From NCBI GenBank assembly GCA_037176725.1, contig JAZBRS010000049.1, positions 18,246,001-18,310,000 of the forward strand: a stretch of DNA of 64,000 bases, read 5' to 3'. Below the pieces are notes generated by a model. The model did no database searches and was not told the DNA's origin. It worked only from the letters and a program-made list of their open reading frames with translations. The stretch is from Posidonia oceanica (lineage: Eukaryota > Streptophyta > Magnoliopsida > Alismatales > Posidoniaceae). How positions within the stretch are numbered: the stretch's first letter is position 1; each line of letters begins with the position of its first letter. The position numbers and the translations under genes were made by a program. Shown here piece after piece: positions 33,985 to 45,232 of the stretch.

Positions 33985-35247
33985 ATGGGTTTCCCCACCT
34001 TGGTAACCCCCACACACTGCTCCGAGATCCTGCGAGAATGGATCGGCAAGCTGACAAGAGATGACTGTGAGAAGCTGCGCCTGTGGGGCATTCCGACCAA
34101 GCTGCTCAAGGCTGCTGATGTAGAAGTGAGCCGCCATCTTCTGTGTGCTGCTGCGTGATTCTGGAAACCAGCACACCATGTCTTCCGTTTCGGCAGAACT
34201 GAACTGACGCCCACACTGGAAGAAGTGCGCCGGATCTGCGGCTTTTCCAAGATCTTGGGGCCGTCCATCTTCATGAGGCGTGACGGATACTTGGCAGTCC
34301 TGAAACAGCTGACTGGCCTCTCTACCCAAAGTTGCCAGCAGAAACTGATTTGTACTAGCGGGCCCATGCCTCTGCTTTGCCTAGCGTACTTTGATGATAT
34401 TATGGAAGAGCGCACTGAACTCGGAGACGAGCTGTGGCTCCGAGGGTTTGTCACCCGTTTCCTAGGCGAGCTAGTCTTTACTCATGGCAAGGCAACAGTG
34501 GCCATCGAGATCGCTGAAATAGCACTCGCCGTGGTGACCCAGCACATAGACCTGGCACCGGTTGTCTTGGCAGAAACCTACCGCGGGCTGGACCGCATCT
34601 CGCATCGCTGCCGCCACTTTCATGGTTGCGGATCATTCATTCAGGTCTGGCTAGCGGCGCACACTGAGATGGACCTCCTGCGCCCCCAAGTACATGCTTT
34701 CGAGGCCTACTGCAGCAGCGGCCATGCTAAGGCAATCAAGAGCGTCAAGGAAGAATACGAAAGGCTATCAGGACTGACAGACGACACAGTCACATGGCGC
34801 ATCATTCCTTCTACAGCCGAAGCATTCACTGTCTTCTTCAATACACGCGACATGCGCCTGGTTGTATTACCAGGATTTACTGCGGGTGTAGAATATCACC
34901 CTATCAGAGTCATGCGCCAGTTCGGCTTCCAGCAGGGCGCCTTTGTCGACAGCACAGCGCCTAAGCTTCTTCAAAAATATCCACTCAGTACAATTGCCCC
35001 CACGAAAGAGCTGGCCAACCTGATGCAGCATGGAGTGCAATCAACGGACATCGCTGCCGTAACAGGTGTAGGGTGTACCCCGGAGTACATCACTAAGGTG
35101 CAGGACCTTTGGCCCATTAATGAAATCCCGCCGAGCGGTCCCCTATTCTCTCTGGAAGATCAAAGAAGGCTCGAACCGGCTAGAGCCATCACGCAGCTGT
35201 CATTCTGTCAAGTTGTGCTGTACTTTTGGCCTGTCACAGGCATGTAA
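33985..35247 (+). pseudogene. DUF7745-like accessory ORF of element A, one internal TGA
   Basis: Starting at ATG 33985 (MGFPTLVTPTHCSEIL) the frame runs 420 codons with one TGA at 34156-34158. Features resemble the DUF7745/plant-mobile-domain family: FWKPAHHVFRFG then ELTPTLEEVRRICGF, a helical middle (DELWLRGFVTRFLGELVFT, DLAPVVLAE, LDRISHRCRHFHGCG), and PGFTAGVEYHPIRVMRQFG. The family call is from memory of its motifs and is moderate. The start and nearly the whole protein are kept in D. Forward orientation and position between pol and 3' LTR match extra ORFs known in Tat-lineage elements. The TGA is absent in D, where the codon is AGA. The C-terminal 50 residues (after KVQDLWPIN) are less conserved. 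Confidence 0.75.
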
Positions 35248-35688
35248 CCGACAATTCTATCAATGCAAAACTGTTTTGTGCTGGCTGTTCACATTTCAAA
35301 GCTGATCATGCATTCCATGCTCCTCGTCGCTCACGTCCGGAGGCCCCTTGGCCCGACTGATTGCTCACATGATGCAGGAAAGTCCTCAGCAAACGACCCA
35401 GGCCCCAAGACCTCCGCGAACCCGCTCCGTCCGACCTGCTACCGAGCATCCCCGGCTGAGTCTCCTTTGGGCTGGTACCCCAAACTACTCGTCTGACAAA
35501 CACGTCAGTTTTGTCCATCCTTCGCTTTCTCGATACCGGGGACGTTTCGACCAACCCCTGGCATCATCCTGATACCAGGGGCATCTTTTCAGACGCCCCG
35601 CGGTATCTCACCCTTATCTCATCTCCTCTTTGCCGGCCGATAAGTCCGATATCTTATCACCTTTTTCAACCAAGCTCTCATCATTACC
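35248..35688 (+). other. Element A 3' untranslated region, proximal part
   Basis: Non-coding, with scattered structured units: GATACC/GGTATC-type stems (35535-35610) and GATAAG/CTTATC (35639-35657) that recur in B and D. Confidence 0.5.
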
Positions 35689-36110
35689 TCATCCCCCTTC
35701 TCTAGCAGTAGTTCTCATCATTACCTCACCCCCCTTCTTTAGCAATAGTTCTCATCATTACCTCATCCCCCTTCTTTAGCAATAGTTCTCATCATTACCT
35801 CATCCCCCTTCTTTAGCAGTAATTCTCATCATGATCCCATCCCCCTTCTTTAGCAATAGTTCTCATCATGACCTCATCCCCCTTCTTTAGCAATAGTTCT
35901 CATCACTACCTCATCCCCCTTCTTTAGCAGTAATTCTCATCATGATCCCATCCCCCTTCTTTAGCAATAGTTCTCATCATGACCTCATCCCCCTTCTTTA
36001 GCAGTAGTTCTCATCATGATCTCATCCCCCTCTTTAGCAGTAGTTCTCATCATGATCTCATCCCCCTCTTTAGCAGTAGCCTCTCATCATGATCTCATCC
36101 CCTCTTATCA
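35689..36110. repeat. Tandem array, 36-37 bp unit
   Basis: About eleven copies of gttctcatcattacctcatc followed by cccccttctttagcaata. The reverse-complement version forms the 55660-56215 array of D. Confidence 0.9.
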
Positions 36111-37310
36111 AGCACTCCTCAATCAATCACTCATCAATCAATTATTCATCAATCAAGCACCCTCAGGCTGATATCCTAAACTATCAACAATCGAGCACTC
36201 TCAGGCTGATATCCTAAACTATCTACTCCTAGGCTGATATTCCTAAACTATCGACCCAGGCTGATATTCCTAAACTATCTATCTCTTGGCCGATCCATGG
36301 TTGGCCCGCAGTTGTGTTATACGGCTGACATCCAGTAACTGTCCCTCGCAGTGCCGCCAGGCTGATAACCTAAACTATCTATCTAGGCTGATAACCTAAA
36401 CTACCTAGGCTGATATCCTAAACTATCTATCCAGGCTGATATTCCTTAACTATCCGGCATCTGCGTTATACGGCTGACATCTAGTAACTGTCCCTCGTAA
36501 TTGCCCCCTCCAGTTGATAGGACTGTAAACTATCTATCTAGGCTGATATCCTAAACTATCTAGGCTGATATCCTAAACTATCTATCTAGGCTGATAACCT
36601 AAACTATCGATCTAGGCTGATATCCTAAACTATCCATGGCAATTACGTTATACGGCTGATATCCAGTAACTATCCCTTGCAATTGCTCTTTCCAGTTGAT
36701 AGGACTGTAAACTATCGCTAGGCTGATAACCTAAACTATCGATCTAGGCTGATACCCTAAACTATCGATCTAGGCTGATACCCTAAACTATCGATCTAGG
36801 CTGATACCCTAAACTATCGATCTAGGCTGATATCCTAAACTATCCATCGCAATTGCATTATACGGCTGACATCCAGTAACTGTCCCTCGCAAGGCCGCCA
36901 GGCTGATAACCTAAACTATCTATCTAGGCTGGTAACCTAAACTACCTAGGCTGATATCCTAAACTATCTATCCAGGCTGATATTCCTAAACTATCCGGCA
37001 CTTGCGTTATACGGCTGATATCCAGTAACTATCCCTCATGGTTTGCCCTTACCAGTTGATAGGACTGTAAACTATCTATCTAGGCTGATATCCTAAACTA
37101 TCTAGGCTGATATCCTAAACTATCTATCTAGGCTGATATCCTAAACTATCTATGGCAACCATGTTATACGGCTGATATCCAGTAACTATCCCTCACAACT
37201 GCGCATTCCGGTTGATAGGACCGTAAACTATCGCCAGGCTGATAACCTAAACTATCGCCCCCGGCTGATGGTCCGAAACTCATCCGGTCGATAAGTCCGA
37301 CAACTTATCA
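36111..37310. repeat. Array of short hairpin units, about 20 bp each
   Basis: About fifty units of the type aggctgatatcctaaactat and ggttgataggactgtaaacta, with longer ggctgatatccagtaactat units between. Arms GATAG/CTATC, GACA/TGTC and GATA/TATC alternate. The last stretch reads cggtcgataagtccgacaac and ends in a GATAAGT/ACTTATC hairpin. Confidence 0.85.
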
Positions 37311-37752
37311 CCTCCCCGCGCGACTCCGTCCCAAAAGACGGAGCCCCGCATCCTTCCGCGTCTGGGAAAAGGTCCGCCTCTCCCGTCGCGCCTTTGTAGC
37401 CTTGGCTATCCTTCCTTTCGTGGCAGGTCTGGACCTCCCGTCGAACTCCACAGCGCGCTGCAATGTCCCTCTTCAGCATCGTCAGCATCGTCAGCGTCAC
37501 CCGCATCGCTTCGGTCTCCCCATCGATACTAACTCTAACACTAACTTTTGCATTGCATCCGCATTAGCATGCATCGCATACATTGCATCTCGCCCATTTG
37601 CACCTGCACTTTGCATTGCGGCAACGATCCACGATGTTCGGCGCATCCGCCGAATAAGTGGCTCACGCCGATAGCAAGCCCTCTGCTCTCGCCAGTCAAA
37701 TGGGGTGTCCCGTCAACCCTGAGCAGCGGCCTCGCTTCGCTCGGCCTCGCTC
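37311..37752 (+). other. Element A distal 3' untranslated region
   Basis: CG-rich then GCATT-rich DNA without a gene. The last 150 bp align with B and D and contain TTCGGCG/CGCCGAA (about 37636-37655), a further potential hairpin. Confidence 0.5.
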
Positions 37753-37781
37753 AGGGAGGGGCATCTGTAGACACCCCATTT
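37698..37781 (+). promoter_or_regulatory. Stem spanning polypurine tract and 3' LTR start, element A
   Basis: AAATGGGGTGTC (37698-37709) is the exact reverse complement of GACACCCCATTT (37770-37781), bases 5-16 of the LTR. The loop is 60 nt. Inside it, CCCTGAG (37717-37723) and CTCAGGG (37750-37756) form a second stem that overlaps the start of the polypurine tract. Confidence 0.65.
37753..37765 (+). promoter_or_regulatory. Element A polypurine tract
   Basis: AGGGAGGGGCATC directly before the 3' LTR, identical to B and D. Confidence 0.9.
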
Positions 37782-40700
37782 TGACAGGCTAAACTGGTGG
37801 AACCTCTCTCTGGTGGCTTCTGGACCAAACCAACGCCTAAACCCAAACCTATGTTAAAACTTGCACAGTCCTTTTCATCCTACTCCTCAAAACAAGCCCA
37901 AACTCAACCAAGGATCCCCCCCCTTTCCAGAACCTGAAAACCAACCAAAATCCATAGGAACACTCACCCCTGATGACTTAGCAAACCCACCAAAAAGCCC
38001 TTAAAATCTCAGACTAAAACCACTCCCAAAAATCCTTTGAAACTTAGGTAAAACTACACTTTTTCTACACCTCAAAACCCTCCAAAACTTTCTCAAAACT
38101 GAACCAAAACCCCGGGACCAAGACTAGAAATCCTAGACCCCACACCCGCCAAATTTCACCCCTTTCCGAGACCTCTAAGACCCCCTTTTGGCCAAATTAT
38201 CGTTTTCTTTCTCCTGGATTATCATTTTCTCTCTCCTCTCTCTCTCCTGATTATCCTCCTCCTTTTCATCCCCTTCTTGATCATTTTCTGGCCTAGCTGT
38301 GGGCCCCCTTTGTACTTCTATCCCTTCTCTATCTTATTCCTATTTTTATTTTATTTTTAGCATTTTCCCTGAATTTCAAAAAAATCTTTTTCCCTCAACC
38401 TATCTCTTTTCCTTTTATCTCCCTCTTTTTTCCATTTCTTTCCTCCTTCTCTCTTCCTTTTCCCTCTCTTGCAAAAATCCATAAAAACCCCTAAAAATCT
38501 GTAAAACCCCAAAACATAAAAGAAACAAAGCAGAACCCTAAGAAAAACAATTAAAAAACATCAAACAAGCAATTAAAAACCTAAACTTAATCAAATCAAA
38601 CTAAAAGGAAAACCAAGCATGCAAACTAAAAAATGCAAAACAAACTAAAACAAAATACTGTAAAATCAAGTAAAAAACTGAAATAAAGTCAGAACCAACC
38701 AAAGATAAAAACCCCACTAAAAGAGTTAAAAAAAAAAAACAAACCCTAAAGAGGAGAATTAAAAATCAAATACTAAAACAGGTAATTAAAGAAAACAAAA
38801 GACTTAACCTAATGAACATAAGGAAAATAACATAAAACTTAATTAAAAGAAAAAGAAAATACAGTGGGAAGACCTAAGAACACTTAATCAAACCAGGAAA
38901 AAACCAACTAAAAAATATCAAGAAGAATTAACAAATAAAAATCAAAAACATAGTTCAAAAGACTTAAAGGAGAAAAACATAAAAGACTAGAACTAAAAAG
39001 TCCAAAACCCACTCTAATTAACCTAAAAATGAATCTTAAAAATCCTAATTAACATCCCAAGCACTTAACAAGAAAAACATAATTAAAAAAAAAAAAAACT
39101 TAAAAGACTTAACAAACATTCAATCAAAATAAAAAAAAAAACAAATTAAAAACAAAGAAACCTAAAACCCTAATCCCATCCCCATTTAAAAGAACAACAA
39201 ACAACCCAACTCTTCTCCACCCTCCACACACAGCCGTCTCTCTCCCTCTCTTTCTTTTTTTTCCTCCTTCCAAAAGCCAACAGCAGACCTCCCCTCCACC
39301 CTCTCTTCTTCCTCCTCTCTTCTCCACCCTCCTACAGACAGCCGTCCTCCTCCCTCTCCTTTTTTTTCTTCTCCTGCATACACAACAGACTTCATCATCT
39401 TACTCCCCCAACACACAACAGCCTACCCTCTCAAGCTCTCTTCTTTCTTCTCCAAAAAACCCACTGCCAACACTTCCTCTCCACTCCCTCTTCTCTCCTC
39501 TCAGCAGCCATCCCTACAGGCCAACAGAAACACCAGCCACCATCACACCTCCACCTCCAATAGACCTCCTTCTTCTGCCTCCACAACCCACAGCCAAAAA
39601 TCCACAGCAAAACCACAAAAAAAACCAAATCTACAGACCAACTCCCACCATAACAGACCTCACCCACACTCCATCAGACCAGAGCTCCACGGCCTTCCCT
39701 CCACGCCCCAGACCTCCACCATATCCATCCCGAGCCCAGAAGCCAAAGGGGGAGGGAAGAAACCCGAAGGGAAGAGGAAGAGGAGAGAGAGAAAACAGCA
39801 ACACTTTCTCTGATTTTCTGCAACCACCTCGGCGCACAAAAAATTTATCCGAGCCCACCACTGGATCCGTCTCGTTCTCCCGTCCAACCCCATATTTTTT
39901 TTTCCGCATTTCGAGCCCCGTAGCGCCCGCAGCAGCTCGCCGGAGTTGGCCTTCTTCCCCGGCGCCGTTCGCCGGAGCAGCGGCCACGTCGCTTCCCCAC
40001 GCCGCCACGCCGCTCCGTGCCTCCGCCCAGACCTCGCCGTGCCTCCGCCGGAGCTCCCACGAGCCAGCCGCACCGCCAGAACGCCGCTCCGCCGCCTCCT
40101 CTGCCGTGCGGCAAGCCGCCGGCGATAGCCCTCCGACGCCCTGCCCGCATGCTACTGTAGCATGCTACAGTAAGTGCCATGCCACTCGCCATTTTTTTTT
40201 TTTTTTTTCATTTTTGCTTAACTTAGTAACTTTACCAAATATTGCATTTCCACCTCATAGTTTTAATTATTTGCACTTAGCTCCTTCATCTGTTTAAATT
40301 CATTAAACTTTGAATTAAAACCATATTAAATTGCATGAACTGTTTGTATTTTTCTGTATTTGCATGATAGTCCATTTGCTGTGTGTTTTAGTTATAAAAT
40401 ATTATGCCTTAGCCCCTCTGCTTTACATTATTGCACTTAGGTCCTGTTTTAAATCAGTCTATTTAATTACATGCATTTTACCATGCTGCATTGCATTCTA
40501 AGTCCCTGCATGTTTCTGTTTTTTCATTTAGATCTAACACACTGTAGTAACTTAGGTTTTGATTTTAATTTTTGGTTGATGTATTGCACTTTTGCCCCTC
40601 TGTTTTTTCATTTTTGCATATAGGTCCATTTCAAATGGACAGTAACTCTTGCATGCATTTTTAGCTCATTACATTGCATTTTTGACCCTGATCTTTTTAA

Positions 40701-43700
40701 AAATCACATTGCAGTCCTGTGATCTATTTTTCAGAGCATGTTTTCCATATGAAATTGCATATTTGACCCCTGCATGATTTGAAAATCACACATAAAGCCT
40801 TGCATCTTTTGAAAAATCATGTGAAAAGACTGTTTTGCCCCCAAGTTGCATTTTAGCTCCTATGTTTGCAAAAATTGCATGTAGACCCTCCACTTGCATT
40901 CCCGGACTCCCCAGAACTCCTGTTTTCTGGAAAATTTGCATTTTTGCCCCTTTCTTTTTCAAAAATGCTTTTAAACCCCTGTTCTTTCCAAATGGCTTTT
41001 CCTTGTCTTTTCTGGCTTTGCATGCATTCTGCATCCATTTTAATCTTGCATTTTACCTCCCCTTCGCATACACTAAGCACTTTTAACTCCCCTTCACTTG
41101 GGAGGACCTTCAGCACACCCTTAGGATCTCCTGAACACTTAGATCTGTTCTCCTCTTCTGTTCTGGCCCTTCTGCTCGGAAGCCGCGATATCTTCCAATC
41201 CGATCGTCGGATCTCCTCAAGTAAGCTGCCCAGGCGACCGCAGCGAAGCGCTCTTCAACATGGACCGAGCAGATCTCCGATCAGACTCCCGGATCTCCAG
41301 GTATATCTTCCTGAACTTCTGCACGGCATTCATTTTGCATGCCATTTGCACCGTTTTGCGTGCCTTTTAGTTTCTTCGCCTCGTTTTGCGTGCCATCGCG
41401 TTTTATCGCTCCGTTCTGCGCGCCGCTTCTTTGTCTTGCACTGTTTTGCGTGTCTTTTAGTTTCTTCGCCTCGTTTTGCGTGCCATCGCGTTTTATCGCT
41501 CCGTTTTGCGCGCCGCTTCTTGGTCTTGCACCGTTTTGCGTGCCCTTTTAGTTTCTTCGCCTCGTTTTGCGTGCCATCGCGTTTTATCGCTCCGTTTTGC
41601 GCGCCGCTTCTTTGTCTTGCACCGTTTTGCGTGCCTTTTAGTTTCTTCGCCTCGTTTTGCGTGCCATCGCGTTTTATCGCTCCGTTTTGCACGCCGCTTC
41701 TTGGTCTTGCACCGTTTTGCGTGCCCTTTTAGTTTCTTCGCCTCGTTTTGCGTGCCATCGCGTTTTATCGCTCCGTTTTGCGCGCCGCTTCTTGGTCTTG
41801 CACCTTTTTGCGTGCCCTTTAGTTTTCTCTCCCCGTTTTGCGTGTTTTCTTGTTTTCTCGCTCCGTTTTGCGCGCCACTTCCCTGCCTTGCACCGTTTTG
41901 CGTGCCCTTTAGTTTTTTCGTCTCGTTTTGCGTGTTTCCAAGTTTTCTCGCTCCGTTTTGCGCGCCACTTCTTGGTCTTGCACCGTTTTGCGTGCCTTTT
42001 AGTTTTTTGCCTCGTTTTGCGTGTTTTCTTGTTTTCTCGCTCCGTTTTGCGCGTCACTTCTCTGTCTTGCACCGTTTTGCGTGCCTTTTAGTTTTCTCGC
42101 CCCGTTTTGCGTGTTTTCTTGTTTTTCTCGCTCCGTTTTGCGCGCCACTTCTCTGCCTTGCACCGTTTTGCGTGCCTTTTAGTTTTTTGCCTCGTTTTGC
42201 GTGTTTTCTTGTTTTCTCGCTCCGTTTCGCGCGCCACTTCTCTATCTTGCACCGTTTTGCGTGCCTTTTAGTTTTCTCGCCCCGTTTTGCGTGTTTTCTT
42301 GTTTTTCTCGGTCCGTTTTGCGCGCCATTTCTCTGCCTTGCACCGTTTTGCGTGCCTTTTAGTTTTTTGCCTCGTTTTGCGTGTTTTCTTGTTTTCTCGC
42401 TCCGTTTTGCGCGTCACTTCTCTGTCTTGCACCGTTTTGCGTGCCTTTTAGTTTTCTCGCCCCGTTTTGCGTGTTTTCTTGTTTTTCTCGCTCCGTTTTG
42501 CGCGCCACTTCTCTGCCTTGCACCGTTTTGCGTGCCTTTTAGTTTTTTGCCTCGTTTTGCGTGTTTTCTTGTTTTCTCGCTCCGTTTCGCGCGCCACTTC
42601 TCTATCTTGCACCGTTTTGCGTGCCTTTTAGTTTTCTCGCCCCGTTTTGCGTGTTTTCTTGTTTTTCTCGGTCCGTTTTGCGCGCCATTTCTCTGCCTTG
42701 CACCGTTTTGCGTGCCTTTTAGTTTTTTGCCTCGTTTTGCGTGTTTTCTTGTTTTCTCGCTCCGTTTTGCGCGTCACTTCTCTGTCTTGCACCGTTTTGC
42801 GTGCCTTTTAGTTTTCTCGGTCCGTTTTGCGCGCCACTTCTCTGCCTTGCACCGTTTTGCGTGCCTTTTAGTTTTTTGCCTCGTTTTGCGTGTCTTCTTG
42901 CTGTCTCGCTCCGTTTTGCACGCCACTTCTCTGCCTTGCACCGTTTTGCGTGCCTTTTAGTTTTCTCGCCCCGTTTTGCGTGTTTTCTTGTTTTTCTCGC
43001 TCCGTTTCGCGCGCCATTTCTCTGCCTTGCACCGCTTTGCGTGCCTTTTAGTTTTCTCGCCCCGTTTTGCGTGTTTTCTTGTTTTCTCGTTCCGTTTTGC
43101 GTGCCTTCTAGTTTTTCGCCTCGTTTTGCGTGTTTTCTTGTTTTCTCGCTCCGTTTTGCGTGCCACTTCTCTGTCTTGCACCGCTTTGCGTGCCTTTTAG
43201 TTTTTGCCTCGTTTTGCGTGTTTTCATGTTTTCTCGCTCCGTTTCGCGTGTCCTTTAGTTTCTTCGCCTCGTTTTGCGCGCAGTCTTGTTTTTCCTCTCC
43301 GTTTCGCGTGTCTTCATGTTTTCTTGCCTCGTTTTGCGCGCAGTCATGTTTCCCCACACCGTTTTGCGTACCCTTTCGTTTTCTCGTCTCGTCTTGCGTG
43401 CCCTGGTGTTTTCTTGCCCAGTTTTGCGCCCTTCTTTCGTTTTCTCGCACGGTTTCGCGTCCTTGTTCCGTTCCTTGCATCATTTTGCATGCCAACCCTG
43501 TTCTCGCATCTTTTTGCATACTTGTTTCGTTCCTCGCACTGTTTTACGCCGTTTTCCCTTGCATGTCGATTGCATTGCATGGTTTTCTCGCTGTTTTGTT
43601 TTATCGCCCGCATTTGCATATAGGGCGATGATGCTTACTGTCCGGAGTTCTCACGAGCCGGGTTCCGCCCGGTTCGGAACACAGACAGCGTTGCTGAGCA

Positions 43701-44248
43701 CTTAGATTGCACGTTTACTTCCTTGCATCGTCTTTCATCACTTAAAACACACCTTTGAGCATTTAGACAGGCATTCATTGGCACTTAGGCATTCAAAGTC
43801 TGCATTTCCCTGCATATGCGAGCGTAAGCCTAGAAAGACCGATTCTCGAGCGTGTCGGGGGTGCCTAACACCTTCCCCGCGCGTAACAGGAGTCCTTACC
43901 CTCTCTTGGCCCGCAATGACCATATTGCCCTTGTCCTAGGCACGAGTCACATCATTTGCATTCATTTGCATCTTATTCCTTTTGCATTGCTTTGCTTTGC
44001 ATCCTTTGCTTGGTTTTGCGTGATTATTCACGCATTTCTCCGGTTTTCCTCGTCTTCCGATTTAATAGACTTGGTGGCGACTCCGATTTTGTCTTATCTT
44101 CTTCTTTTCTTTCCATTTTTCCCTTTTTAAATGTTTTCGAGTTAGGTCTTCCTTCTCGGACATAGCCGCTTATAGTGAGCCTGATTCCGATCGGTGCACG
44201 CGAGCTTTGGCATCGTGCATGGACGATCCGAACACCGGGATTACTACA
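37766..44248 (+). repeat. Element A 3' LTR (6483 bp)
   Basis: Same order of parts as the 5' LTR but 957 bp longer, nearly all from growth of the tandem array. Elsewhere only scattered single-base changes and small run-length changes were seen. Confidence 0.95.
41338..43510. repeat. tttgcgtgcc-type tandem array, 3' LTR of A, expanded
   Basis: About 2.2 kb against 1.2 kb in the 5' LTR. It includes a 360-bp block (about 42001-42360) followed at once by an identical copy (42361-42720), the match running on to about 42819. The long open frame 41476-42960 and its minus-strand counterparts are artefacts of the array. Confidence 0.9.
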
Positions 44249-44253
44249 CCATG
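44249..44253. repeat. Right target-site duplication of element A (ccatg)
   Basis: Exact repeat of 20600-20604. Confidence 0.95.
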
Positions 44254-45232
44254 CATGCCTTTTGAATGATGAATGCTTTCTTTTACACCAATGCAATGCC
44301 ACTGCACCTGCACATGCTATGCATACCTGCTTTTTGCTATGATAAGTGTTTTTTCTTTCACTATTCATGCTCACACACACATACACATGCCATGCCCATG
44401 CCTTTTGCAAAGATGTGTGTTGTCTGCTTGCCATGATTAGGTGATTTTCTTCCCCTTTTGCATTAAGCCTAAGGACAATTAGAGACTGATTGCTTCCCCC
44501 AAGGCTAACTAAAAACAGTAAGTAAAAAGAACATCTAGGAACAACTAGAGACTGCAAACACACCTGCACCCCCTTGAGTTAATAAAATACGCAAGATAAA
44601 ACGCGAAGCATTTGCATAAAGCATCATATAGGGCATGCATGCTTCTCATCTGAGTCCACCTACAGTCTAAGAAGGATAGTCCCGGTCTCTTGCCCCCAAC
44701 TCTTTGGCGTGGTGTAAGTAGATCGGTCTGTCCCCCACTTGTCAAGGGGTCGTGTCGGTGTTAGTAGAGGGTACCACCCATGCTTCTGGTAGGGTCAAGG
44801 CCACCTACGCACCACTACATCACCACCTGAGCTTTGGACCGGGTTTAAGACGTAGAACCTACTTTTTCTAGCCTAAGTTGGCGACCCGCACACTCATGAG
44901 CGTCCGAAGTAGACTGCCTACTAGGACGCCCTAGATTGGTGTGGGAGAGCATACTAGAAAGCATACATCCACATTCATATCATACATCAAAACATTTGCT
45001 TTTTACTTTCAGGTTCTAATCCCTTGCTATTTGTTTGCCGTTCGCACAGAGGCCAATCAGCGAGTTCCTTAGCTGGAGCTTGAGTGCCTTCTCTTACTGA
45101 CGCCCCTGCTGCGATCCCTGCTTCTGATCATCGCCCCTTCTGAGCTACTTCGCTTCAGCGAACATAGCTCCTCCTAGGATTCGCCCTCTTGCCCCCTCTC
45201 GCAGTCCTGTGATCACTCATTCTTGGTCAGCG

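Larger units (their letters stand above)
20605..44248 (+). mobile_element. Element A: complete 23.6-kb non-autonomous Tat-lineage retrotransposon
   Basis: The only complete element: LTRs at both ends, tRNA-Arg primer binding site, polypurine tract and perfect ccatg target duplications. The internal 11.6 kb encodes gag, protease, a G-patch linker ORF and a DUF7745-like accessory ORF. RT, both RNase H domains and integrase are missing apart from the last integrase codons. Outside the LTR array the two LTRs differ by only about twenty substitutions that I could find by eye, so insertion was recent. It must have moved with enzymes from another element; D shares its termini, polypurine tract and accessory ORF and is a candidate helper type. 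It resembles gag-only elements described as TR-GAG, but is far larger. Confidence 0.93.

Noticed and set aside
35689..37310. Repeat clusters that could be mistaken for a CRISPR array
   Set aside because: Units are contiguous or separated by variants of themselves, not by unique spacers. The context is a plant retrotransposon and there are no cas genes.
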